Shown here one piece after another: positions 1 through 7,180 of a stretch of 16,108 nucleotides of DNA (positions are counted from its first letter, which is position 1; the number at the start of each line of letters is the position of its first letter). Position numbers and translations under genes: made by a program. The notes beneath the pieces are model-generated. The model had not been told where the DNA came from. It ran no database searches and worked only from the letters and a program-made list of their open reading frames with translations. This DNA is from Actinomycetota bacterium (GTDB taxonomy: Bacteria > Actinomycetota > Thermoleophilia > Gaiellales > Gaiellaceae): the NCBI GenBank assembly GCA_013696185.1, contig JACCZA010000350.1, positions 1 to 16,108 on the forward strand. Reading direction: 5' to 3'.

Positions 1-181
1 GGCGCGGACGGAGCTCGGCTGGGAGCCCCGCCGCGGCGCCGACGAGGCGCTGCTCGAGCTCCTCGCGGGCATGCACGAGGGAGCCGGGGCCGCGACTCCG
101 CCGCTCGACCCGCGCTCCGGCGGTCCCTTCCGCGCAGGCGAGATCGCGAGTGGCGTCGGCGAGCGCGATCCGGCCGCCTGA
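1..181 (+). CDS. C-terminal end of an SDR-type NAD-dependent epimerase/dehydratase (partial)
   Basis: The reading frame is open from base 2 to a TGA at 179-181 and gives 59 residues. It starts with TELGWEPRRGADEAL, continues LLELLAGMHEGAG and ends in a short polar tail. The LGW-x-P-R segment followed by an amphipathic helix is the usual C-terminus of extended short-chain dehydrogenases that act on nucleotide sugars (NAD-dependent epimerase/dehydratase family). The Rossmann fold and the catalytic YxxxK lie outside the window, so substrate and activity cannot be judged. The next gene is convergent and ends only 14 bases away. Family assignment is by recognition of the tail only. Confidence 0.6.
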   Translation, partial: ARTELGWEPRRGADEALLELLAGMHEGAGAATPPLDPRSGGPFRAGEIASGVGERDPAA

Positions 182-195
182 GCGCGCGCCCCGTT

Positions 196-1518
196 CTATG
201 CCACCGGCGTCTCGAGGAGCCGGCTGATCTCCTCCCACTCGACTGCGGTCTGACGGCCGGCGTCGAACTGCCGCATGAGCTCGTCGTGCAGGTCTCGCAG
301 GTGCGGGTCGTCCTTGGTGAGCTCCCGGCCGGTGTGCTGCTTGATCGCGAAGATCAGGCCTGCGATGCCCGAGTCGCGGGTGAAGCTGAGCTCGAGCGGG
401 AGACCGAGCAGGCGCGGGACGTCGAAGGGGGCGTACATCCACCAGAACTTGTTCAGCCCGTCGGCGTGGATGCCGGCCCGCGTGCGGTGCGCGTCGCGGC
501 CGTAGAGCGGGTACTTCGGCGGCACCGGCTCGCCCAGCCCGGCGTAGAGCGCGGCGAGCCCGTTGAGCGCGTGGAAGTCGGGGCGGGTGGGGAGACAGCC
601 CATGCCCTCAGCGTGCAGCAGGATCGCCTCGAGCGGCGCGTTGCCTGTCCGCTCTCCCTTGCCGAGCAGCGTGCCGTTGATCGCGGCGCAGCCGGCCTGG
701 ATCGCGGCGAGGCAGTTGGCGACGACGAGGTGGGTGTCGTTGTGCGGGTGGAACTCCAGGTCCTCGGAGGCGACCCCGGCCTCGCGCAGGCGCCGGACGA
801 GCTGCGGCACCGAGCGTGGCCAGGTGACGTTCTCGTAGGGCAGCCCTAGACCCATCGTGTCGCAGATGCGGAACTTGGGCGGCGCGATCTCCGGGTAGCC
901 GGCCGCCACCTCCTTGACGGCTGCGGTGAAGGGGAGGACGAAGCCCTCGGGCGCACGGGTCGCGTCCTCGAGGTGCAGGCGGGGGCGAAGGCCGGCAGCG
1001 AGCACCGCGCGGACGGCGTCGAGGTAGGCAGTCGCGGCGTTCCGTCTCCCACCCGGCGTGAACTTGTAGAAGGTGTGGTAGTCGCTCGCAGAGGCGAGCA
1101 TGCCGGTCTCGCGGACGCCGATCTCCCGCACCAGCGCTGCATCCTTCGCGCTCGCACGGATCCATGTGGTCGGCTCGATCGGGGCTCCGTCGCGATGGCG
1201 CTCGAGCGCTCCCTCCAGGATCTGCCGATCGGCGGGGCGGTAGACGAAGAACTCCGCCTGGCGGATGGCCCCGCTCGCGCCGGTGAAGGCGCACATCAGC
1301 TCGTAGATGCGGATCCCGTTCTCGACCGTGAGGGGAAGTCCGCCCTGCTGGCCGTCGCGGTGCGTCGTCTCGGTCGTCCAGACCGCGCGTGGGAGCTCGC
1401 CCGGTCGCCCCGTCCACTCGTACCTCGGGAAGCCGTCTCTCGGAAAGGCCGATTCGAACAGCTCCGGCTCGGCCGGGTCGGGCATCCGCTCCAGGCTCAT
1501 GGAGTTCAAGGTAGCCAC
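196..1518 (-). CDS. DRE-TIM metallolyase, Re-citrate synthase-like (2-isopropylmalate/homocitrate synthase family)
   Basis: A 440-residue TIM-barrel acyltransferase of the isopropylmalate/homocitrate/Re-citrate synthase superfamily. Visible signatures are HRDGQQ at residues 53-58 (catalytic Arg, metal-binding Asp), HPHND at 257-261 (HxH metal ligands), GKGERTGN at 286-293 and TRAGIHADG at 346-354. The stretches PTTWIRA (116-122), SDYHTF (145-150), LHLEDATRA (181-189), ICDTMG (218-223) and PRSVPQL (234-240) resemble what I remember of Re-citrate synthases more than LeuA. It lacks the LeuA regulatory C-terminal domain. The expected reaction is acetyl-CoA plus a 2-oxo acid, with oxaloacetate giving citrate if the Re assignment holds. 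It diverges from the HTH-citrate-synthase-like gene with 41 bases between starts. GTG 1518 has no Shine-Dalgarno. ATG 1500 lies 7 bases after a TACCTT -10 box and may be a leaderless start. Family is secure; the exact substrate is inferred. Confidence 0.72.
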   Translation of the reverse strand: MATLNSMSLERMPDPAEPELFESAFPRDGFPRYEWTGRPGELPRAVWTTETTHRDGQQGGLPLTVENGIRIYELMCAFTGASGAIRQAEFFVYRPADRQILEGALERHRDGAPIEPTTWIRASAKDAALVREIGVRETGMLASASDYHTFYKFTPGGRRNAATAYLDAVRAVLAAGLRPRLHLEDATRAPEGFVLPFTAAVKEVAAGYPEIAPPKFRICDTMGLGLPYENVTWPRSVPQLVRRLREAGVASEDLEFHPHNDTHLVVANCLAAIQAGCAAINGTLLGKGERTGNAPLEAILLHAEGMGCLPTRPDFHALNGLAALYAGLGEPVPPKYPLYGRDAHRTRAGIHADGLNKFWWMYAPFDVPRLLGLPLELSFTRDSGIAGLIFAIKQHTGRELTKDDPHLRDLHDELMRQFDAGRQTAVEWEEISRLLETPVA

Positions 1519-1560
1519 GCCGTCTCACTGTCGTCAATGTTGACGGATACCATCAATGTA
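1500..1560. promoter_or_regulatory. Divergent promoter/operator between the two citrate-synthase-type genes
   Basis: A perfect inverted repeat GTCAA-TG-TTGAC lies at 1533-1544. TCAATGT occurs twice in direct orientation, at 1534-1540 and 1553-1559, about two helical turns apart. Rightward, TACCAT (1548-1553) is a TANNNT -10 box ending 6 bases before ATG 1560. Leftward, TTGACG (1537-1532) lies 18 bases from TACCTT (1513-1508), which ends 7 bases before ATG 1500. Neither gene has a Shine-Dalgarno sequence, which suggests leaderless transcripts on both sides. The dyad overlaps the leftward -35 and sits between the rightward promoter elements, a suitable place for an operator. Promoter and operator functions are inferred from sequence. 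Confidence 0.45.
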
Positions 1561-2741
1561 TGGAGAGGACCGAGGAGTACCTGTCGGCCGAGGACGCTGC
1601 CGCCTACCTGGGCGTCTCCCGCGCGACTCTCTACGCCTACGTCAGCCGCGGCCGCGTCGTCTCCGACCCCGATCCCGCTTCGACCGCCCGCTCCCGCCGG
1701 TACCCGCGAGTCGCGCTCGACGAGCTGAAGGCCGATCGCGAGCGGCGCCGCGACCCCGCCTTGAAGGCGCTCGGCGCACTGAGCTCGGGCGCACCCCTGC
1801 TCGACTCGGCGTTGACGCTGATCAGGGACGGACGTCTCTGGTACCGGGGCCGCGACGCGTGCGAGCTCTCCCGCACCGCGACGCTCGAGGAGGTCGCATG
1901 CCTGCTGTGGACGGGGGGCACGGAGCAGGCCGACGAGCTCTTCTCGCGGGCGCCGTCGCCCCAGGTGGGGCGCAGGGAGGGTGGGTCGATCGCGGATCGG
2001 CTCGTGGCGCGCCTGGTGGAGGCTCGGGCCGAGCCTGCCGTGACGCTGTCGGAGCCGAGCCGGCCCGCGCTCCGCGCTGCCGCACGCGCGGTCGGGCAGC
2101 TCTTCGATGCCGCCGGGGCGACAGGCTCGGGGACGCTCGCGGACCGGCTGGCGCGAGGCTGGCGGGCGAGCAACGCGAGCGATCTCGCCGCCGCGCTCGT
2201 GCTCTGCGCCGACCACGAGCTGAACACGAGCTCCTTCACCGCCCGCTGCGTCGCCTCGACGGACGCCCCGATGCACAACGTCCTGCTCGCCGCCCTCTGC
2301 GCGCTCGAGGGGCGCCGTCACGGCGGAGTCAGCGAACGCGTCGCAGAGCTCCTCCGCGCTGCCGGGCGGGACGGCGCCCGGCGGGCCTGGCGCCGGGCGC
2401 TGTCGACGGACGGCATGGTGCACGGCTTCGGCCCCTTTCAGCGCCCCTATAGCGCAGGCGACCCTCGGGCGGACGAGATCCTCGCGCGCCTGGAGCTGCC
2501 GGGGACACACCCGGCAGCACGGCTGATCGTGCTGGCCCGCGAGGAGCTCGGCATGCACCCGAACCTCGAGCTCGCGCTCGCCGCCCTCGTCGAGCGCGCC
2601 GCGCTTCCCGCCGGCGCAGCCTTCGGGCTGTTCGCGCTCGGCCGCTCAGTCGGCTGGATCGCCCACGCCTTCGAGGCCGCTGCCGAGGGAACGTTGATCC
2701 GCCCGCGCGCTCGCTACACCGGACCCTCTCCCTCCGCCTGA
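1560..2741 (+). CDS. HTH-fused citrate-synthase-like protein, probable regulator
   Basis: A 393-residue protein with an N-terminal MerR/excisionase-type helix-turn-helix (about residues 6-58, core AAAYLGVSRATLYAYVSRG) fused to a citrate synthase domain (about 70-393). HTH-citrate synthase fusions are a known bacterial architecture. In the synthase domain the first catalytic His is kept (RRHGG, H254). The second, expected in GFGH, is replaced (GFGPF, P292), and the catalytic Asp of the PN-hydrophobic-D motif is Glu (PNLEL, E337). The C-terminal GWIAHAFE region is intact. Loss of two of three catalytic residues alongside a DNA-binding domain suggests a ligand-sensing transcription factor rather than an enzyme. 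The natural target is the adjacent divergent promoter. ATG 1560 starts 6 bases after a TACCAT -10 box with no ribosome site. Fold is confident; regulatory role is inferred. Confidence 0.75.
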   Translation: MERTEEYLSAEDAAAYLGVSRATLYAYVSRGRVVSDPDPASTARSRRYPRVALDELKADRERRRDPALKALGALSSGAPLLDSALTLIRDGRLWYRGRDACELSRTATLEEVACLLWTGGTEQADELFSRAPSPQVGRREGGSIADRLVARLVEARAEPAVTLSEPSRPALRAAARAVGQLFDAAGATGSGTLADRLARGWRASNASDLAAALVLCADHELNTSSFTARCVASTDAPMHNVLLAALCALEGRRHGGVSERVAELLRAAGRDGARRAWRRALSTDGMVHGFGPFQRPYSAGDPRADEILARLELPGTHPAARLIVLAREELGMHPNLELALAALVERAALPAGAAFGLFALGRSVGWIAHAFEAAAEGTLIRPRARYTGPSPSA

Positions 2742-2756
2742 CCTCACCTCGCTCGG

Positions 2757-2777
2757 CGCCGCCCGCCGGCCGCGGCG
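2757..2777. terminator. Weak hairpin between convergent genes
   Basis: CGCCGC (2757-2762) and GCGGCG (2772-2777) can form a 6-bp GC stem with a 9-base loop. It lies between the stop of the HTH-citrate-synthase gene and that of the convergent small membrane protein. There is no T tract. Such stems arise easily by chance at this GC content. Confidence 0.25.
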
Positions 2778-2778
2778 T

Positions 2779-3111
2779 TCAGCGCGTGGGGGCGTCTGGG
2801 TCGTAGTCAGGATCGACCTCGCGCGCACGGCCCTCCAGCTCGTCTGCCGCCGCGCGCTCGCGCGTCGCCCGCTCTGCCTGCTCCTCGGCTGCGAGGGTCT
2901 CGCGCCGCGCCCGCGCCGCACGCTCCTCGGCCTCGGCCTCGGCGAGCTCGGCCTCCCGTGAGCGCACCTCTGCCTCCTCACGGTGCTCGCCCGCCTCGAC
3001 GCGCCGGCTCTCGAGCCTGCTCTCGCGCTGGCGCCGTCCGGCGATCAGCACGACGGCGACCACGACGACGGCCGCCAAGGCGATGAGGACGATCAGGAGA
3101 GCTGTGCTCAT
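2779..3111 (-). CDS. Small membrane-anchored coiled-coil protein, function unknown
   Basis: A 110-residue protein with one N-terminal hydrophobic helix (about residues 4-24, ALLIVLIALAAVVVVAVV), then GRRQR, then a highly charged Glu/Arg/Ala-rich segment (about 27-95). That segment should form one long helix or coiled coil. The acidic tail is DPDYDPDAPTR. The positive residues after the membrane helix suggest N-out/C-in topology, with the charged rod in the cytoplasm. GAGGAG lies just upstream of ATG 3111 and supports the start. Short anchored charged proteins like this are frequent in Actinobacteria and have no general function. The extreme composition makes homology hard to judge. I do not recognise it beyond its architecture. 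Confidence 0.65.
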   Translation of the reverse strand: MSTALLIVLIALAAVVVVAVVLIAGRRQRESRLESRRVEAGEHREEAEVRSREAELAEAEAEERAARARRETLAAEEQAERATRERAAADELEGRAREVDPDYDPDAPTR

Positions 3112-3232
3112 TGCTCCTCGCTTCTTGAGAAGGACACTGTGGAGGTCGGGCTGACCCTATGCCAGCTCGCGGCATCCGCCAAATGTCATGGCTCTGCGAG
3201 GACCGTCCGCCGCGTGGAGGAATACTGCGGCG

Positions 3233-4135
3233 ATGCGCGTCGGCGTCCAGCTCCCCGAGGTCGAACGCGAGGTGCGCTGGCCGGAGTACGTCGCGATGGC
3301 CCTGGCGGCGGAGGAGGTCGGCTTCGACTCGATCTGGCTCGGCGACCACCTGCTCTACCGCGACGAGCGCGGCGCGCGCGGGCCGTGGGCCGTCTGGACG
3401 CAGCTCGCCGGGCTCGCCGCGGTCACCGAGCGGGTGCGGCTCGGCCCGCTCGTCGCCTGCACCGCGTTCCACCCGCCCGGCATCCTCGCGCGGCTCGCGG
3501 CGTCGGTCGACGAGATCTCCCGCGGGCGGCTCGTCGTCGGGCTCGGCGCCGGCTGGAACGAGACGGAGTTCCGCGCGTTCGGGATCCCCTTCGACCGGCG
3601 CGTGTCCCGCTTCGAGGAGGCGTTCGAGATCGTGCGACGGCTGCTCGCCGGCGAGCGCGTCACGCTCGACGGCCGGTTCCACCACCTCGAGGACGCCGTG
3701 CTCCTGCCTCCGCCCGCGCGCCGGCCGCCGCTGATGCTGGGCGCGAACGGGCAGCGGCTGCTCGCGATCGCCCTCCCGCACGTCGAGGTCTGGAACACCT
3801 GGTACACGCCCTGCGGCAACACGGTCGAGGGCTTCGCACGCCTGAACGCGGGGGTGACCGAAGCTGCGGAGCGAGGCGGGGCCGACCCTGCTCGGCTCGA
3901 GCGGAGCGCGTGCGTGCTCGTGCAGCACGAGGGCGGTGTCGACGAGCGCGCGGAGAAGGCGGTGCCGGTCGAGCTCGAGCGCCTCCCCGCGCACCTGCGA
4001 GGGCTGGCGGAGGCGGGGGCCGACGAGGCGATCCTGGTCGTGAACCCGATCACCGAGAGCTCGATCCGAGCACTCGGCGAGCGCCTCTTCCCGGGAGGCG
4101 CCGGCCCGGTCCGAGACACGCCGGCGTCGCCCTGA
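3233..4135 (+). CDS. LLM-class F420-dependent oxidoreductase
   Basis: A 300-residue luciferase-like TIM-barrel protein starting MRVGVQLPEVE. Family features are the first strand GVQLP, FDSIWLGDHLL near residue 35, TERVRLGPLV, the helix after HPPGILA, GRLVVGLGAGWNETEF near residue 100 and FEEAFEIVRRLLAGE. Members use reduced coenzyme F420, or less often FMN, in hydride transfer; the substrate cannot be read from sequence. An upstream in-frame ATG at 3188 would add 15 residues. ATG 3233 is preferred because the family begins at this strand and GGAGG lies 12 bases upstream. The gene is convergent with the broken FAD oxidoreductase. Its last codons form one arm of the hairpin at 4117-4153. Confidence 0.82.
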   Translation: MRVGVQLPEVEREVRWPEYVAMALAAEEVGFDSIWLGDHLLYRDERGARGPWAVWTQLAGLAAVTERVRLGPLVACTAFHPPGILARLAASVDEISRGRLVVGLGAGWNETEFRAFGIPFDRRVSRFEEAFEIVRRLLAGERVTLDGRFHHLEDAVLLPPPARRPPLMLGANGQRLLAIALPHVEVWNTWYTPCGNTVEGFARLNAGVTEAAERGGADPARLERSACVLVQHEGGVDERAEKAVPVELERLPAHLRGLAEAGADEAILVVNPITESSIRALGERLFPGGAGPVRDTPASP

Positions 4136-4153
4136 TTCGGCGACGCCGGCGTG
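4117..4153. terminator. Strong 15-bp hairpin, likely bidirectional terminator
   Basis: CACGCCGGCGTCGCC (4117-4131) is perfectly complementary to GGCGACGCCGGCGTG (4139-4153), with a 7-base loop that contains the LLM gene's TGA stop. The left arm doubles as the last codons of that gene. There is no T run on either strand, so it would be a U-poor terminator or a 3'-end stabiliser. A perfect 15-bp stem between convergent genes is unlikely to be chance. Confidence 0.6.
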
Positions 4154-4175
4154 CGTGGCCTCCCGGGCGTGGGGG

Positions 4176-5147
4176 TTACGCGGACGAGGCGCCGGAGTCG
4201 AGAAGGAGCTCGGGTCCGTCGGCGGGGCGGGCCCTCGCTGTCCATGGCCGGCCCGAGCGCCCGCATCCGCTCGAGCAGCCTCGCGCCCTCGGCCTCGTCA
4301 CCGGCGTAGATCGCCTCGACGACGACGAACGACTGCCCGCGGACGGGCTCCGGGATCTCGGGGATCGGCGGGAACTGGAGGATCCGGCCGACGGACGTGA
4401 GCTCGTCCGGCAGGTCGTCCGTCCAGGAGCGCCAGGCGCTCAGAACCTCGACCGCTCGCTCGACCGGGAACCAGGGGATGCCCGCGTAGACCTCCGTGAT
4501 CGGGAACAGGTTGAACTCGATCGCCGTGACGACCCCGAAGGCGCCGCCGCCACCACGGACCGCCCAGAACAGGTCGGGCTCGGTGTCGCGATCGGCGCGT
4601 ACCAGCCGGCCGTCCGCCGTCACGAGCTCGACCGCGGTCACCTGGTTGGCACCGATGCCGTGCTTGCGGGCGAGCCACGAGAGGCCGCCGCCGAGCGTGT
4701 AGCCGACGACGCCGACATCGGGCGAGGAGCCGGCGAGCGCCGCGAGACCGTGCTCGGCGGCGGCCTCCACGACCTCGATCCAGGTCACGCCGGCCTCGGC
4801 TCGCGCGATCCGTGCCTCCGGGTCGATCGTGACGCCGCGCATGCGCTGCGTCTTCAGCAGGATCGTGTCCTCGAGCGCGCCCCCGAGCGCAGCCGCGTTG
4901 TGGCCGGTGCCCTGCGGCGCGACCTGCAGGCCGTGCCGGCGGGCGAACTCCACGACCTCGATCACGTCGTCGGCCGACTCGGGCAGTGCCACCGCGGCGG
5001 GCTGCTGATCGACGGCGAGGTTCCACGCCTGGCGCGGGCGAGATCCCATCCTGCGCCGGCGGGCGCGAAGACCTCTCCGTCGAGGCGTGCGCGCAGGTCG
5101 GGGAGATCGAGCGTCGTATCGCCGATCGGGAGAAGCTGGGTGTCCAT
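4176..5147 (-). pseudogene. FAD-binding (PCMH-type) oxidoreductase, frameshifted and truncated
   Basis: The start is ATG 5147 with a strong AGGAGG 7 bases upstream. The frame MDTQLLPIGDTTLD...GWDLAR runs to about 5035. The homologous sequence QAWNLAVDQQPAAVALPES then continues in another frame. Removing two bases from the GC run at 5031-5038 restores DLARQAWN, so a 2-base insertion is likely. The remainder has the PCMH FAD-domain features GTGHNA, SSPDVGVVGYTLGGGLSWL, NQVTAVELVTADG and WAVRGGGGAFGVVT. After ALGPAMD (about 4240) family similarity stops and the frame runs on as nonsense. A second frame gives a tail LLLDSGASSA with TAA at 4176-4178. The product would be about 320 residues, against roughly 450 usual for the family, so the C-terminal substrate-domain portion is missing. 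Family is confident. True decay is more likely than pure sequencing error because of the truncation. Confidence 0.7.
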
Positions 5148-5319
5148 GGCTGGGCCTCCTGGAGCGATGTGCGGGTGTGCCAGTACAGGTCGCTCACAGA
5201 TTCGAGCCGCGCATGACTCGCAGACAGGGGGCCAGCCGACGAGCTTCGGTGCGGCTGTCCACACATCCGCTCTCGGGCCAGCACCCGTCGAGCGTGCCCG
5301 CGATCAGTCCCGCGCGCGG
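5148..5319. other. Intergenic stretch, no gene seen
   Basis: About 170 bases lie between the start of the FAD oxidoreductase remnant and the end of the methyltransferase, both on the minus strand. It contains the AGGAGG ribosome site (5155-5160) of the former. I see no convincing promoter boxes, repeats or RNA gene. Confidence 0.4.
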
Positions 5320-6028
5320 TCAGGAGGCGGGCTTCGTGCCGAGGTAGAGGCCGCGGCCGATCAGCCCCTCCTCGTCGCGCTCGACGTCGACGAGCCCGGC
5401 CGCGCGGAATGCGCCGAAGTACTGCTCGCGCCTGAAGAGCATCAGCTCGTGCCGCTCGGTGAAGTGCTCGACCCCCTCGCGCGTGACGACGAGATAGTGG
5501 AGGTCCATGATCGAGCGAGCCTCGTCGAGGGCTGCGACCGTCGCGCGCGAGAGCTTCACGTCCGGCTCGTCGACGGTGAGCAGGTGCAGGTGGCCCGGCT
5601 TCCACGCGCTCGGCTCGAGCCAGGGCTCGACGACGAGGACACCGCCGGGCGCGAGCCCGTGCGCCATCGCGGCGACCGCCGCGCCCAGAGTCTCCTCCGA
5701 GCTGACGTAGCCGATCGAGGAGAAGAGGCACGTAACTGCGTCGAAGCGCCGACCGAGGTCGAACGAGGTCATGGGGGCAAGGTGGAAGTCGACCTCCGGC
5801 AATCGCTCGCGCGCGACGGCGAGCAGCTCCTCGTCGAGATCGAGGCCTGCGACGTCGGGGAAGCTCCTGCGCAATTCGGCGAGGTGCTTGCCGGTGCCGC
5901 AGGCGACGTCGAGCAGCGAGCGTGCGTCCGGGTTGCGCTCGCGGATCAGCTCGGTCAGCCGCGCGGTCGCCCGCGTAGTCCTTGAACCCGTAGACGAGGT
6001 CGTACAGGCGGGCGGAGCGGTCGAACAC
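5320..6028 (-). pseudogene. Class I SAM-dependent methyltransferase, single frameshift near the N-terminus
   Basis: The main body (5320 to about 5960) is a complete Rossmann methyltransferase. It has motif I LLDVACGTGKHLAEL, the acidic LDLDEELL, FDAVTCLFSSIGY, LAPGGVLVVEPW and the C-terminal FRAAGLVDVERDEEGLIGRGLY. Its natural N-terminus, FDRSARLYDLVYGFKDYAGD, lies in another frame starting at GTG 6028. Deleting one C in GACCGCGCGG (about 5965-5966) joins the two as DYAGDARLTELIRER. The in-frame ATG at 6033 gives only out-of-family residues. It follows the FMN reductase stop by about 24 bases and may share its transcript. The methyl acceptor is unknown. A lone 1-base indel in a GC run could be real or a sequence error; if it is an error, the gene codes for about 236 residues. 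Confidence 0.72.
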
Positions 6029-6051
6029 CCCATTACGTTCGCAGCTCCGGG

Positions 6052-6624
6052 CTAGGCAGCCGAGCGCAGCGCCGACTCGGCGCGCGCGCGGGCTGCGTCG
6101 AGCAGCGCCGCGACGACCTCGTCGAGCTGCTCGCCGATGTCCTCGTCGGTCAGCCTGCCCTGCTCGTCGAAGCGGGTGGGGGCGTGTCCGACCGCCACCC
6201 CGGCCTCCACGACCCGGGCGCCGATCGCGGTCAGCACCTTGCGCAGCTCCGCCTGCGACCACACGGCGCCGAAGGCGCCCGTCGAGGCGCCGATCACGGC
6301 GACCGGCAAATTGCGCAGCGGGCTCGTGGCGAGCGGGCGGGACATCCAGTCGAGCGCGTTCTTGAGCTGGCCGGGCACCGAGGAGTTGTACTCCGGTGTC
6401 GCGAAGAGCACGGCCTCGGCGCCGGCGATCGCCGCGCGAAGCTCCGCGACGGCCGCCGGCACCGGCTCTGCGCCGTCGTCCTCGTCGTAGGGCGGCACCG
6501 CCTTCAGTCCCTCCCACAGCTCGAGCTCGGCATCCTCGCCGAGGAGCTCGGCGGCGGCGCGGAGGAGGTTCGTGTTGTGAGAGTCCCGGCGGAGGCTGCC
6601 CGAGATGCCGACGAACTTCGTCAT
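6052..6624 (-). CDS. NAD(P)H-dependent FMN reductase (flavodoxin-fold)
   Basis: A 190-residue flavodoxin-like protein. The phosphate-binding loop for FMN is ISGSLRRDSHNTNLL (residues 7-21). The second flavin motif is TPEYNSSVPGQLKNALDW (76-93), followed by the strand PVAVIGASTGAFGAV. This is the family of NAD(P)H:FMN/quinone/azo reductases and chromate reductases, which make two-electron reductions of quinones or flavin. It starts 7 bases after the YceI stop with no evident Shine-Dalgarno, so it is probably translationally coupled in a yceI-first transcript. Together with the divergent MarR regulator this suggests a response to quinones or other electrophiles, which is inference. Length is normal for the family. 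Confidence 0.88.
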   Translation of the reverse strand: MTKFVGISGSLRRDSHNTNLLRAAAELLGEDAELELWEGLKAVPPYDEDDGAEPVPAAVAELRAAIAGAEAVLFATPEYNSSVPGQLKNALDWMSRPLATSPLRNLPVAVIGASTGAFGAVWSQAELRKVLTAIGARVVEAGVAVGHAPTRFDEQGRLTDEDIGEQLDEVVAALLDAARARAESALRSAA

Positions 6625-6631
6625 GGAGCGC

Positions 6632-7177
6632 TCAGGCGGCCTTGACGAAGAAGAGCTCGCCGAGGATCTTGACGTCGTTCGCGAGCGCCTGCTCGCCGGT
6701 CGGCAGCGGGGTGTTCCACGTGAGGCCGAACTCCGTGCGGTCGACGGCCGTCGAGACCTGCAGGCCGAGCCGCTCCTTGCCGTACCCGTCCGTGATCGGC
6801 GTCGCGGCGGTTCCCGTGATCTGCACGGGCTTCGTCACGCCCTTGATCGTCAGCTCTCCGTCGGCAGCGATCGTGCTGCCGTCGAGGCGCAGCTCGTCCG
6901 CGGTGAAGCGGAGCTCGGGGTAGCGCTCGGCGTCGAAGAACTCGGGCGACTGCAGGTGCGCGGCGAGGTTCTCGTCCTTCACGTCCACGCTCGTGACCTG
7001 CGCGCTGCCCGTGAGCTTTGCCGCGTCACCCTCGGCGGCAAGCTGCGCCGCGACCTCGCGGAACTGGCCCTTGAACGTGCCGCCCAGGTAGGTCACCTCG
7101 AAGCCGACTGCCGAATGGACGGGATCGAGCTGCCAGGTGCCGGCGGGGGCGATGGTGAGGCTTTCGGTGCTGGTCAA
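6632..7177 (-). CDS. YceI family protein (cytoplasmic form)
   Basis: A 181-residue lipocalin-like YceI domain: GTWQLDPVHSAVGFEVTYLG at the start, SVDVKDENLAAHLQSPEFFD in the middle, GELTIKGVTKPVQI and DRTEFGLTWNTPL towards the end. YceI proteins bind polyisoprenoid-type lipids or amphiphiles in a beta-barrel and are often induced by stress. No signal peptide is present, so this is the cytoplasmic type common in Actinobacteria. The frame is open upstream to 7642. The start is set at TTG 7177 because AGGAGG (7191-7186) sits 8 bases before it and the conserved domain begins shortly after. It is the first gene of a likely operon with the FMN reductase. Confidence 0.85.
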   Translation of the reverse strand: MTSTESLTIAPAGTWQLDPVHSAVGFEVTYLGGTFKGQFREVAAQLAAEGDAAKLTGSAQVTSVDVKDENLAAHLQSPEFFDAERYPELRFTADELRLDGSTIAADGELTIKGVTKPVQITGTAATPITDGYGKERLGLQVSTAVDRTEFGLTWNTPLPTGEQALANDVKILGELFFVKAA

Positions 7178-7180
7178 GGC

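Noticed and set aside
2983..5985. A 1000-codon plus-strand open frame
   Set aside because: It is an antisense shadow of high-GC coding sequence. It runs across an LLM gene in another frame and opposite two oxidoreductase/methyltransferase genes, with Arg/Ala-rich low-complexity translation and no domain.
4298..6517. A 739-codon minus-strand open frame
   Set aside because: Mostly Arg-rich out-of-frame sequence. It only contains the displaced N-terminus of the methyltransferase and a shifted piece of the FAD enzyme, which are explained by indels.
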